Shown piece by piece: positions 53,320-61,333 of a stretch of DNA of 64,000 nucleotides. Under the pieces are notes generated by a model. That model was not told the DNA's origin. It worked only from the letters and a program-made list of their open reading frames with translations, and did not search any database. The stretch is from positions 496,001-560,000 of the forward strand of contig CAVVTR010000009.1 of NCBI GenBank assembly GCA_963751245.1, in the 5' to 3' direction. This DNA comes from CAVVTR01 sp963751245. GTDB taxonomy: Bacteria > Acidobacteriota > Thermoanaerobaculia > Thermoanaerobaculales > Thermoanaerobaculaceae. The position numbers were made by a program, and so were the translations under genes. The stretch's first letter is position 1. Every line of letters starts with the position of its first letter.

Positions 53320-54232
53320 GAACCTGGGCATCCAGGAGCGCACGAAGGTTGCGTCCCAGCACGGCGGACGGGTAGTCGAGGCCGAGCCAGGCGAGCTTGA
53401 TGCGCGCGCCGCTCCCGGCGCTGCCCGCGCCCGCCTCGGCGGCCTCGAGAAGCCCGCGGGTCTCCACGGCGGAGAACGTCACGCCGGTCTCCTCGATCGT
53501 GAGCGGCGGGTTCGCCGGGCACGCCTGCTGGCAGGCGAGGCAGCCGAGCAGGCATGCGTGCGCCCAGCCGGGGGCCCACTCCGGCCAGCCGCCTTCGCCC
53601 TCGTTGGCGCGGGTCAGGCAGCGGTGGGCCGACAGCAGCACGCGGTCGTCGCCGATGGCGCCGGTGGGGCAGGCCGACAGGCACGCTCCGCAGCCCTCGC
53701 ACTCGTCGAGGAGGGCCGGGCCACGCGTCTCCGCGCCCGGTTCCTCCGGCAGCGCGGCGTCGGTGGCGAACGCACACAGCTGGATGAAGCTCCCCAGCCC
53801 CGGCGCGTAGGTGATGTTGTTGCGGCCGTAACGCACAAGGCCGAGGCGCGCGGCGAGCGGCTTCAGCGGCCCGGGGAGGAAGTCCACCCGCGCCCCCGGC
53901 AGCCCGTTGCGCTCGAGGTCCTGGCGCACGTCCTCGAACGTCTCGCGGTAGCGCACGTAGGTCGGAGGCAGCACTGCCGGGAACGGCCCGTCCGGCAGCT
54001 CGAAGCGGACGCGGTGGGCGGGGCGGGGGACGGCCACCACGACCACGGTCCCCTCCACGGCGCCGCGGTCCCCGGCGATCGTGACCAGCACCTCGGCCCA
54101 GAAGCCCTCGTCCAGCTCGCCCCGTGCGCGGCGGCCGCGGACCTCCGACGCAGCCTCGCCGGCCAGCCGTCCGGGGCCCCACGCCACCCGGTACCCGCGT
54201 TCCCTGGCCCACTCGAGGAGCTGCTCCAGCAT
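53300..54232 (-). CDS. QueG-like double [4Fe-4S] cluster protein (epoxyqueuosine reductase family)
   Basis: A 310-residue soluble protein. The N-terminal half is the DUF1730-like domain (MLEQLLEWARERGYRVAWGP; ARLGLVRYGRNNITYAPGLG). The ferredoxin part has CEGCGACLSACPTGAI and CLLGCLACQQACPANPP, eight cysteines for two clusters. The start at 54232 is favoured because GCGGGAGGCGGCC precedes it and the upstream frame looks non-coding. Genuine QueG reduces epoxyqueuosine in tRNA; the last strand here is compact and substrate residues cannot be verified, so a related corrinoid-type reductase is possible. Confidence 0.8.
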   Translation of the reverse strand: MLEQLLEWARERGYRVAWGPGRLAGEAASEVRGRRARGELDEGFWAEVLVTIAGDRGAVEGTVVVVAVPRPAHRVRFELPDGPFPAVLPPTYVRYRETFEDVRQDLERNGLPGARVDFLPGPLKPLAARLGLVRYGRNNITYAPGLGSFIQLCAFATDAALPEEPGAETRGPALLDECEGCGACLSACPTGAIGDDRVLLSAHRCLTRANEGEGGWPEWAPGWAHACLLGCLACQQACPANPPLTIEETGVTFSAVETRGLLEAAEAGAGSAGSGARIKLAWLGLDYPSAVLGRNLRALLDAQVLRGAGR

Positions 54233-54391
54233 GGCCGCCTCCCGCACCGCGCGCCCCGACCCGGCGCTCCGGCCCTCGTCCCCCCGGGGCGGCGAGGGGA
54301 TCCACCCTCCCGGGAGGCTGTTGCACAGAGGCTCCGGCTGCGGCTTGCGCCGGCATCCGCCTGGCGGCGGCGCGCTTCGCGAACTGTCCTC

Positions 54392-54412
54392 GACGTAGGT
54401 TTCAACTACGTC
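54392..54412. repeat. Perfect inverted repeat GACGTAG-N7-CTACGTC
   Basis: A 7-bp stem with loop GTTTCAA, in the roughly 300-bp gap between the QueG-like and HD genes. The surrounding sequence is less GC-biased than the genes. It could be a regulator site 160 bp upstream of the QueG-like start, or a small dispersed element. Confidence 0.45.
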
Positions 54413-54530
54413 TGCGGGCGTTTCCCTCACGCTTCTTGCCAGCCGGCGTCATCGCAAGCCTTGCTTTCGCCGCTCTGCGCAACACCCCCCTAGGCTAGAC
54501 CGGACCGGAGGTTCGACCAAGTCCGCCGGC

Positions 54531-55139
54531 TCACCCCTGGGGCGCCGGTCCCGCCGGCAGCACCCCGGCGGCCACCGCCTGCTCGATGAGACCGCGGGCG
54601 TACGCCCACAGCGCCTCCGAACCGCGGCCCATGCGGGCGTTGAGCGAGAGCACCTGTGCCGCCGTGATGCCGTGCTCGCGCCAGGCGCGGCCGGCGGTGT
54701 GGACGTTGTGGAGGATCGGCATGAGCCGGTCGAGGGCGGCGGCGAAGCGGGCGTCGGGGGTCTCCGCCGCCTCGAACTCCCGCCACAGCGCCGCGAGCTC
54801 GCGCCCCTGGTCCTCCGGCAGCAGCCCGTAGAGCCGCTCCGCGGCGCGCCCCTCGCGCTCCGCCTTGTCGGCGTTCCCCGCCGCGTCGTAGACCAGCGTG
54901 TCCCCGGCGTCCACCTCCACGATGTCGTGGACGAGCAGCATCTTCACGACGCGGGCCACGTCCACCGGCGCCTCGGCGTACTCCGACAGCAGCAGCGCCA
55001 TCACCGCGACGTGCCAGGAGTGCTCCGCCGAGTCCTCGCGGCGCTCCCCGCTCAGCAGGTACGAGCGCCGCACCACCGACTTCAGCCGGTCGATCTCCAG
55101 GATGAACCCGATCTGCCGCTCCAGCCGTTCGTCCGCCAC
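54531..55139 (-). CDS. HD domain phosphohydrolase (YfbR/HDDC2-like)
   Basis: A 202-residue soluble protein. The family start is MADERLERQIGFILEIDRLK followed by SVVRRSYL. The metal-binding residues lie in DSAEHSWHVAVMALLLSEYA and MLLVHDIVEVDAGDTLVYD; the last conserved Asp is in AALDRLMPILHNVHTAG. These HD proteins hydrolyse 5'-deoxynucleoside monophosphates or related substrates. GTG start at 55139. A diverged copy of its first 20 codons is present at 63286-63345. Confidence 0.92.
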   Translation of the reverse strand: MADERLERQIGFILEIDRLKSVVRRSYLLSGERREDSAEHSWHVAVMALLLSEYAEAPVDVARVVKMLLVHDIVEVDAGDTLVYDAAGNADKAEREGRAAERLYGLLPEDQGRELAALWREFEAAETPDARFAAALDRLMPILHNVHTAGRAWREHGITAAQVLSLNARMGRGSEALWAYARGLIEQAVAAGVLPAGPAPQG

Positions 55140-55500
55140 CGTCGCCCTCCGCAGGGGATGATTCTACCCGCCGCTCCGGCCGCATCTCCGTCGTTCCCGC
55201 CGCCCACCGGGGCGAGGCCGTGGCGCGCCCGACCACGTCGAACGCCTGCGGGAGGACGCGGCTGTCCACGTCCACGGGTGCTACGAGCTTTTCCCGGCCC
55301 GCCGCCGCCCCGGAGGGCCTGATCTATAATCGGTGGCCGGAACGCCCGGGGAAGGGAAGATTGACCCCGCACGTGGACAGCCAGCACGCACCCGCCCGGA
55401 AGACAGCGGCCTCCGGGCCGGGCCGTCGCGCGTGCGCCGCCCGGGGACCGGCCCGCCGGGCCGGGATGGAACGGCCAGCAGTCATTGAATGGAGGGCGCC
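55140..55500. promoter_or_regulatory. Divergent control region of the HD gene and the stressosome operon
   Basis: A 361-bp gap. TATAAT at 55325-55330 (in GATCTATAATCGG) is a perfect -10 hexamer in a very GC-rich context, about 170 bp before the rsbR-like ATG, but the 17-bp-distant -35 position is GC-rich and unconvincing. Nothing else was identified. Confidence 0.35.
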
Positions 55501-56331
55501 ATGCCAGACGACGTGAACCCGTCCGCGAGCCCGCTCACCACGGGCGAGAGCTTCCGCCTGTTCGTGGACAGCGTCAACGACTACGCCATCGTCATGCTGG
55601 ATCCCGACGGTATCGTCGCCAGCTGGAACGTCGGCGCGGAGCGAATCAAGGGCTACCGGCAGGACGAGATCATCGGCCGGCATTTCTCCTGCTTCTACCC
55701 CCCCGAGGACGTCCACCGCGGCATCCCCGACCGGGAGCTCCGCGTCGCCGCCGAGGAGGGCCGGTTCGAGGACGAGGGCTGGCGCATGCGCAAGGACGGC
55801 TCGCGCTTCTGGGCCTCGGTCGTCATCACCGCCCTGCGCGAGCCTGACGGCACCCTGCGCGGCTTCGGCAAGGTCACCCGCGACCTCACCGAGCGCAAGC
55901 AGACCGAGGAGCGGCTGCAGCAGCAGAGCCGGGAGATCATGGAGCTGTCCACCCCCGTCATGCAGGTCTGGCAGGGCGTGGTGGTGGCGCCGCTCATCGG
56001 CTCCCTGGACAGCCAGCGCACCCAGCAGTTCATGGAGCGGCTCCTCAACCGCATCGTGGAGACCAACTCCCCCATGGCGCTGGTCGACATCATGGGCGTG
56101 CCCACCATCGACACGCAGACCGCGCAGCACCTCGTCGAGACCATCAGCGCCGTGCGCCTGCTCGGCGCCCAGGTCGTGCTCACCGGCGTGCAGCCGGCCA
56201 TCGCCCAGACCCTCGTGCACCTGGGCATCGACCTCTCCGACATCACCACCCGCTCCTCGCTCGCGGCCGGTCTGCTCGTGGCGCTGGACATGCTCGAGCT
56301 GCAGGTCGTGCCCAGGAACGGGAACCGCTGA
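55501..56331 (+). CDS. RsbR-type stressosome sensor (PAS-STAS)
   Basis: A 276-residue protein with an N-terminal PAS domain (FRLFVDSVNDYAIVMLDPDG to GFGKVTRDLTERKQTEERL) and a C-terminal STAS domain from about residue 148 (SREIMELSTPVMQVWQGVVV). The STAS phosphorylation segments are conserved: GVPTIDTQTAQHLVET (Thr205 likely) and LVHLGIDLSDITTRSSL (Thr249/250 likely), matching the two RsbR threonines phosphorylated by RsbT. The PAS replaces the globin-like sensor of Bacillus RsbRA. Start at 55501 after GGAGGGCGCC. First gene of the rsbR-S-T module. Confidence 0.93.
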   Translation: MPDDVNPSASPLTTGESFRLFVDSVNDYAIVMLDPDGIVASWNVGAERIKGYRQDEIIGRHFSCFYPPEDVHRGIPDRELRVAAEEGRFEDEGWRMRKDGSRFWASVVITALREPDGTLRGFGKVTRDLTERKQTEERLQQQSREIMELSTPVMQVWQGVVVAPLIGSLDSQRTQQFMERLLNRIVETNSPMALVDIMGVPTIDTQTAQHLVETISAVRLLGAQVVLTGVQPAIAQTLVHLGIDLSDITTRSSLAAGLLVALDMLELQVVPRNGNR

Positions 56332-56339
56332 GGGGCGCC

Positions 56340-56714
56340 ATGGCCATCGAGAGCATCTCCGTCATCAAGCTGCGGGGGCTGCTGCTGGTCACCGTGCCTC
56401 CGGACCCCGACGACCAGACCATCGCGGCGCTCCAGGAGCGGGTGCTGGAGGCCATGGCGCGGCACGAGTGCAAGGGGCTGGTGCTGGACATCTCGACGGT
56501 CCAGACCCTGGACTCGTTCTTCGCGCGGACCATCGTCGAGACCGTGCAGATGGTCGGGCTCATGGGCGGCCGCACGGTGCTGGCGGGCATGCGCGCCAGC
56601 GTCGCCGTGACCGCGACGCAGCTGGGGCTCACCCTGGGGAGGGCCCTCACGGCCCTGGACGTCGACCGCGCCTTCGACATGCTCTCCGGGGCGCCCTCCG
56701 CCGCCCGGCCATGA
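56340..56714 (+). CDS. rsbS: RsbS-type stressosome scaffold (STAS)
   Basis: A 124-residue single STAS protein. The segment LVLDISTVQTLDSFFARTIV carries Ser59, the same position as the serine phosphorylated by RsbT in Bacillus RsbS. With RsbR it builds the stressosome core, which holds the RsbT kinase until stress. It lies 8 bp after the RsbR gene, and its stop overlaps the RsbT ATG. Confidence 0.94.
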   Translation: MAIESISVIKLRGLLLVTVPPDPDDQTIAALQERVLEAMARHECKGLVLDISTVQTLDSFFARTIVETVQMVGLMGGRTVLAGMRASVAVTATQLGLTLGRALTALDVDRAFDMLSGAPSAARP

Positions 56715-57117
56715 GCGCGCCGGACCGGGGGAGCTCCGCATCGAGTCCGAGGGCGACATCGTCGCCGCCCGCAGGGCCGTGCGGATCGTCGCCACGGAGC
56801 TGGGGTTCAGCGTCACCGACGTCACCCGCATCGTCACCGCCGCCTCGGAGCTGACCCGCAACATCTACCAGTACGCGGGCTCCGGCGTCATGCGCTGGTG
56901 CGTCCTCGCCGAGGGCGGCCGGGGGTTCGAGCTCGTCTTCGAGGACGCCGGGCCGGGCATCGCCGACGTCGGCCGCGCCCTGGAGCCGGGCTTCACCACC
57001 GGCAAGGGGCTCGGCCTGGGCCTGCCCGGCGCGCGCCGGCTCATGGACGAGATGGACATCCGCTCCGTCCCCGGCACGGGCACCACGGTGCGGGTCCGCA
57101 AGTGGCTGAGGAGGTAG
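56711..57117 (+). CDS. rsbT: RsbT-type serine/threonine switch kinase, frame break near the start
   Basis: A roughly 135-residue HATPase kinase. The ATG at 56711 overlaps the RsbS stop (ATGA) and begins MSAPDRG; the family sequence then continues one frame away as ELRIESEGDIVAARRAVRIV, then SELTRNIYQYAGSG, EDAGPGIADVGRAL and GLGLGLPGARRLMDEMDI. One more G in the five-G run at about 56726-56730 would join the two parts exactly. A homopolymer error is therefore the simplest explanation; otherwise only a truncated product from an internal start could be made. It phosphorylates RsbR and RsbS and is released to act on a downstream partner. Confidence 0.85.
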
Positions 57118-57118
57118 G

Positions 57119-58132
57119 GTGCGCCCGGCGTTCCGGACCGTGGAGGTCCGCGACGGCTCCGCGGTCGGCGAGGCGCGCCGTGCCGCCCGGGAGGCCGCCG
57201 CGACCGTGGGCTTCGACCCGCGGGCCTGCGAGGAGATCTCCCTCGCCGTGACCGAGCTCGCCACCAACCTCGTCAAGCACGGGCGGGGAGGGACGGTCTT
57301 CCTGCGGCCCCTCGCCGTCGAGGGGCGGACCGGGCTCGAGGTCGAGGCAGTCGACGAGGGTCCGGGCATCCCCGACGTCGAGCTGGCCCTCGGCGACCGC
57401 TTCTCCACCGCGGGCACGCGCGGCACCGGCCTCGGCGCCGTCAACCGCCTCATGGACGACCTCGACATCGAATCGCGGCGCGGCCGGGGGACCCGCGTGG
57501 TCTGCCGGCGGTGGCTGCGCGAGCACGCCGCGAGCCTGCGGCCGTGCCCCCTGCGCTTCGGCGTCGCCACCCGCCCGCGCATCTTCGGCCAGCTCAACGG
57601 CGACGCGTTCCTCGTGCAGCAGTGGGGGGAGAGCGCCCTCGTGGCGGTCATCGACGGGCTCGGCCACGGCCAGTTCGCCCACCGCGCCGCGCAGACCGCC
57701 CGCCAGTACGTGGAGGCCCACTACGACCTCCCCCTCGACCAGATCTTCCGCGGCACCGGGCGCGCCTGCCGGGCGACCCGCGGTGTCGTCATGGCGCTGG
57801 CCCGCTTCGACTGGGGCCAGGAGCGGCTGTCCTTCGCCTCCGTGGGCAACATTTCCGCCCGGGTCCTGCCGCGCTCCGAGCCCTGCCGCTTCGTGATCCG
57901 CCGCGGAGTGCTCGGACTCAACGCCCCCAACGCCGTGGTCACCGAGCACCCCTGGACCCCGGGCCGCGTCCTCGTGCTGCACTCCGACGGCGTGGCGACC
58001 CACTGGGAGCCGGACGGCCTTCCGGGGTGGACCGGCAGCCCGGCGACGGTCATGGCCAACCAGCTCCTCCAGGCCATGGCCAGGAGCGACGACGACGCCA
58101 CCGTGGTCGTCGTCAGGGACGCGGCCCCGTGA
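57119..58132 (+). CDS. Fused HATPase and SpoIIE/RsbX-like PP2C phosphatase
   Basis: A 337-residue protein starting at GTG right after the RsbT stop, with GGAGG overlapping that stop. Residues 1 to about 135 are an RsbT/RsbW-like ATPase (EEISLAVTELATNLVKHGRG; EAVDEGPGIPDVELAL; GTGLGAVNRLMDDLDI). Residues from about 145 form a SpoIIE/RsbX-type phosphatase (LNGDAFLVQQWGESALVAVI, DGLGHGQFAHRAAQTARQYV, HSDGVATHW, ending SDDDATVVVVRDA). In Bacillus RsbX, a separate protein, dephosphorylates RsbR and RsbS. The fusion puts the reset enzyme and a second ATPase on one chain. Confidence 0.9.
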   Translation: MRPAFRTVEVRDGSAVGEARRAAREAAATVGFDPRACEEISLAVTELATNLVKHGRGGTVFLRPLAVEGRTGLEVEAVDEGPGIPDVELALGDRFSTAGTRGTGLGAVNRLMDDLDIESRRGRGTRVVCRRWLREHAASLRPCPLRFGVATRPRIFGQLNGDAFLVQQWGESALVAVIDGLGHGQFAHRAAQTARQYVEAHYDLPLDQIFRGTGRACRATRGVVMALARFDWGQERLSFASVGNISARVLPRSEPCRFVIRRGVLGLNAPNAVVTEHPWTPGRVLVLHSDGVATHWEPDGLPGWTGSPATVMANQLLQAMARSDDDATVVVVRDAAP

Positions 58133-61100
58133 GCCGGCCCGTGCCGGACCTGCACGCGCAGCTCCTCGAGGCGGAGGAGAACATCCGCGTCCTCCAGGAG
58201 GAGCTGGCCGAGAGCTCCCGGGGTCTCGTCGCCCTGCACATGGAGCTCGAGGAGCGGGTCGAGGCGCGCACCGCGGAGCTCGCCGAGGCCAACCGGGAGC
58301 TGCGCGAGGAGATCGCCGAGCGCCGGAGGGTCGAGGCCGAGCGGCGGCGGGAGGGCCGGTTCCTGGAGAGCCTCATCGACAACTCGCCCATCGGCGTCGC
58401 CGTCGTCGACCGCGAGCTGCGCTACCTGCTCGCCAACCCGGCCTACCGCGCCCTCGCGGGGCCGGGCGGGGCCGAGGCCGTGGGCCGCACCGTGGAGGAG
58501 GTCTTCTCCCCCGAGGTCGCCGGCAGCGTCAGGCACTTCGTGCAGCGCGTCCTGGACGGCGGCGAGCCGCTGGAGGTCTCCGGGTACGAGACCCCCCTCG
58601 GCGGCGTGAGCTGGTTCGATGTGAGGGCGATCCCGCTGCGGGACGCGGACGGCGGAGCCGAGGCCGTGCTCATCCTCACCGAGGACGTCAGCGGGCACCA
58701 CCGGGCCAGCGTGGAGCTGCGCCGCCAGTACGAGGCGCTCGGCGCCGCCAGGGCGGAGCTGGAGGCCGTGGTCAACGGCATGACCGAGGGGCTGAGCATC
58801 GCCGGCATGGACGGGAACCTCCGGCGCGTCAACGCCGCCGGCGCCGCCATGCTGGGCTACCGCAGCGAGGACGAGTACCGGAGGGCGCGGCGGGAGTTCG
58901 TGGACACCTTCGAGCTCCGCCATCCCGACGGCCGCCCCATGCCGTTCGAGGAGTGGCCGCTCTCCCGGCTCCTGCGGGGCGAGCCCGTCGAGGCCTACGT
59001 CGTCGCCGTGAGGCGCCTCGACACGGGCCTGTCCTCCGTCCTGAGCTACAACGGATCGCTCATCCGCGACGCCTCGGGGGAGCCCGCCCTGGCGGTGCTC
59101 ACCTTCCGGGACATCGGCGACGAGCTGCGCCAGCAGGAGGAGACCCGCCTGCTCTCCGAGGTCACCTCGCAGCTCCTCGCCAGCGACGAGCCGCCGGGGG
59201 TGGTCGAGCCGCTGTGCCGCCGGGTCATGGAGCACCTCGGCTGCGACGTGTTCTTCCACTACCTCCGCGAGGAGGACGACGGCCCGCTGTGCCTCGACGC
59301 CTGTGCCGGCGTCCCCGCGCAGGCCTTCGGCGGCATCGCGCGCCTCGACTGCGGCGAGGCCTGCAGCTGCGTCGCCCGGGACGGCTGCCGGATGGGCGGC
59401 GGCGACGCTGCGGTGGCCTCCGCGGCCTGCGCCGGCGTGGTCCGCACCCTGGGCCTGCGGGCCTTCGCCTGCTACCCGCTGCTCAACCAGGGGCGGACGA
59501 TCGGCACCCTCGCCTTCGGCTCGCGCACGCGCGACGGCTTCTCCCGGGAGGCCCTCGCCCTCGTCAAGACCGTGGCCGACCACGTCGCCATCGCCGTCCA
59601 GCGCGAGCGGCTGCTGCGCTCGCTCGAGGACCACGCCCGCGCGGCGGAAGCCGCCAGCGAGGCCAAGACCCGCTTCCTCGCCAACGTCAGCCACGAGCTG
59701 CGCAGCCCCATGACCGCCATCCTCGGCATGATCGACGTGGCGCTCCCCAAGGCCGAGGCCCCTCTGGTGCGGGACTGCCTGGAGACCGCAAAGGGCTCCG
59801 CCGACCTCCTCCTGGCGCTGCTCAACGATCTGCTGGACTCGGCGCGGATCGAGTCGGGGCGGCTGCTCCTGGAGTCCGCCCCGTTCAGCCTGCGACGCCT
59901 CCTCGACCAGGTCGCGACGATCCTCGCCGCCCGGGCGGCGGGCAAGGGCCTGGTGTTCTCGTGCCGCGTCGCGGACGGTACCCCCGACGCCTTCGTGGGC
60001 GACGCCGTGCGACTCAAGCAGGTGCTCCTGAACCTCGCCGGCAACGCCGTCAAGTTCACGGAGCACGGGGAGGTGGAGGTCGCGGTCCGCGCCCTGGACG
60101 GCGAGAGCGGGCGGCGCCTGGAGCTCTCGGTGCGGGACACCGGCATCGGCATTTCGGCCGCCGACCAGACCCGCCTGTTCCAGCCGTTCAGCCAGGTCGA
60201 CCCCTCCATGACGCGCCAGTTCGGGGGCACCGGACTGGGCCTGTCCATCTCCAAGAGCCTCGTCGAGCTCATGGGCGGGCGCATCGCCGTGGCCAGCGAG
60301 CCGGGGCGGGGGAGCACGTTCTCCTTCACCATCGCGCTGCCCGAGGCGTCCGGGCTGCCCGCCAGCGCCGCGGCGGCCCTCCCCGCCGTCGCCGCGCGGC
60401 AGCTCCGCGTGCTCCTCGTGGACGACAACCCCGCCACCCGGAAGATGCTGGCCTACGTCATCCGCGACCGCGGCCACCTCGTCGAGACCGCCGGCGACGG
60501 TCGCGAGGCCGTCGCCGCCTCCGCCCGGGACCGCTACGACGCCATCCTCATGGACGTGCAGATGCCGGGCATGGACGGCCTCGAAGCCACCGCCGCGATC
60601 CGGGCGCAGCAGGGAGACGGCCCGCGGGTGCCGATCCTCGCCATGACCGCGCACGCCATGGAGAGCGACCGCGAGCGCTGCCTGGCCGCCGGAATGGACG
60701 GCTACCTGGCCAAGCCGGTGGGCGCCTCGACCCTCGTCGGCGTGCTCGAGAGCCTGGGCGGCGGCCCGCCGGTGCCGGGGCCCGCCGCGCCGCCGCCGCT
60801 GGTCGCCGCCCGGCCGCGCGGCAGCGCGACCGTCTTCGACCCCGCGGCCGCCCTCGAGCGCTGCTTCCACAGTGTCGCCATGCTGCGCGACATGATCGCC
60901 TTCCACCTCTCCGAGGAGCCCGCCCTCACCGCGTCGATGCAGGCCGCCCTCGCCCAGGGCGAGCTCGCCGAGGTCGCCCGCCTCGCCCACCGCATGAACG
61001 GCACCGTCGTCTTCCTCGGCGCCCAGCCCGCCAGCGACGCCGCCCTCCACCTCGAGCGCACCTGCCGCGCCCCCGGTGCCATCGGCCCCGCCGCCGGAAA

Positions 61101-61200
61101 GGCCCTCACCGCCCTCGCCGACGAGCTCCGTCTCCTCAACGCCGCCCTCGCCGGCTTCTCCGCGCTCCCCGAAGCAGCGCCCCCGGACGCGGAGGCCTAG
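58129..61200 (+). CDS. Hybrid sensor histidine kinase (coiled coil-PAS-PAS-GAF-HisKA-HATPase-REC-Hpt)
   Basis: A 1023-residue soluble protein with a GTG start overlapping the phosphatase stop (GTGA). A coiled coil (LEERVEARTAELAEANRELR) is followed by two PAS domains and a Cys-rich GAF (CLDACAGVPAQAFGG, CGEACSCVARDGC, FACYPLLNQGRTIGTLAFGS). The HisKA box is FLANVSHELRSPMTAILGMI (His about 522); HATPase motifs are NLAGNAVKFTEHG, DTGIGIS and GGTGLGLSISKSLVE. The receiver has Asp in ILMDVQMPGMDGLEAT and LAKPVG. A C-terminal Hpt-like domain has VARLAHRMNGTVVFLGA. It is the probable output of the stressosome module. Confidence 0.93.
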   Translation: MSRPVPDLHAQLLEAEENIRVLQEELAESSRGLVALHMELEERVEARTAELAEANRELREEIAERRRVEAERRREGRFLESLIDNSPIGVAVVDRELRYLLANPAYRALAGPGGAEAVGRTVEEVFSPEVAGSVRHFVQRVLDGGEPLEVSGYETPLGGVSWFDVRAIPLRDADGGAEAVLILTEDVSGHHRASVELRRQYEALGAARAELEAVVNGMTEGLSIAGMDGNLRRVNAAGAAMLGYRSEDEYRRARREFVDTFELRHPDGRPMPFEEWPLSRLLRGEPVEAYVVAVRRLDTGLSSVLSYNGSLIRDASGEPALAVLTFRDIGDELRQQEETRLLSEVTSQLLASDEPPGVVEPLCRRVMEHLGCDVFFHYLREEDDGPLCLDACAGVPAQAFGGIARLDCGEACSCVARDGCRMGGGDAAVASAACAGVVRTLGLRAFACYPLLNQGRTIGTLAFGSRTRDGFSREALALVKTVADHVAIAVQRERLLRSLEDHARAAEAASEAKTRFLANVSHELRSPMTAILGMIDVALPKAEAPLVRDCLETAKGSADLLLALLNDLLDSARIESGRLLLESAPFSLRRLLDQVATILAARAAGKGLVFSCRVADGTPDAFVGDAVRLKQVLLNLAGNAVKFTEHGEVEVAVRALDGESGRRLELSVRDTGIGISAADQTRLFQPFSQVDPSMTRQFGGTGLGLSISKSLVELMGGRIAVASEPGRGSTFSFTIALPEASGLPASAAAALPAVAARQLRVLLVDDNPATRKMLAYVIRDRGHLVETAGDGREAVAASARDRYDAILMDVQMPGMDGLEATAAIRAQQGDGPRVPILAMTAHAMESDRERCLAAGMDGYLAKPVGASTLVGVLESLGGGPPVPGPAAPPPLVAARPRGSATVFDPAAALERCFHSVAMLRDMIAFHLSEEPALTASMQAALAQGELAEVARLAHRMNGTVVFLGAQPASDAALHLERTCRAPGAIGPAAGKALTALADELRLLNAALAGFSALPEAAPPDAEA

Positions 61201-61333
61201 GGAAGGGGAGGCCGGCGCCTCCCGGACCGTCCGCGGGGGCCCGTCCGCGCTAGACTCGCGCCACCGGCCGCGGCGCGTCCGCGGCCGGATCTTCAGGCCG
61301 GCGCGCGGCGCGCCGGACGGTGCGGAGGCAGGA

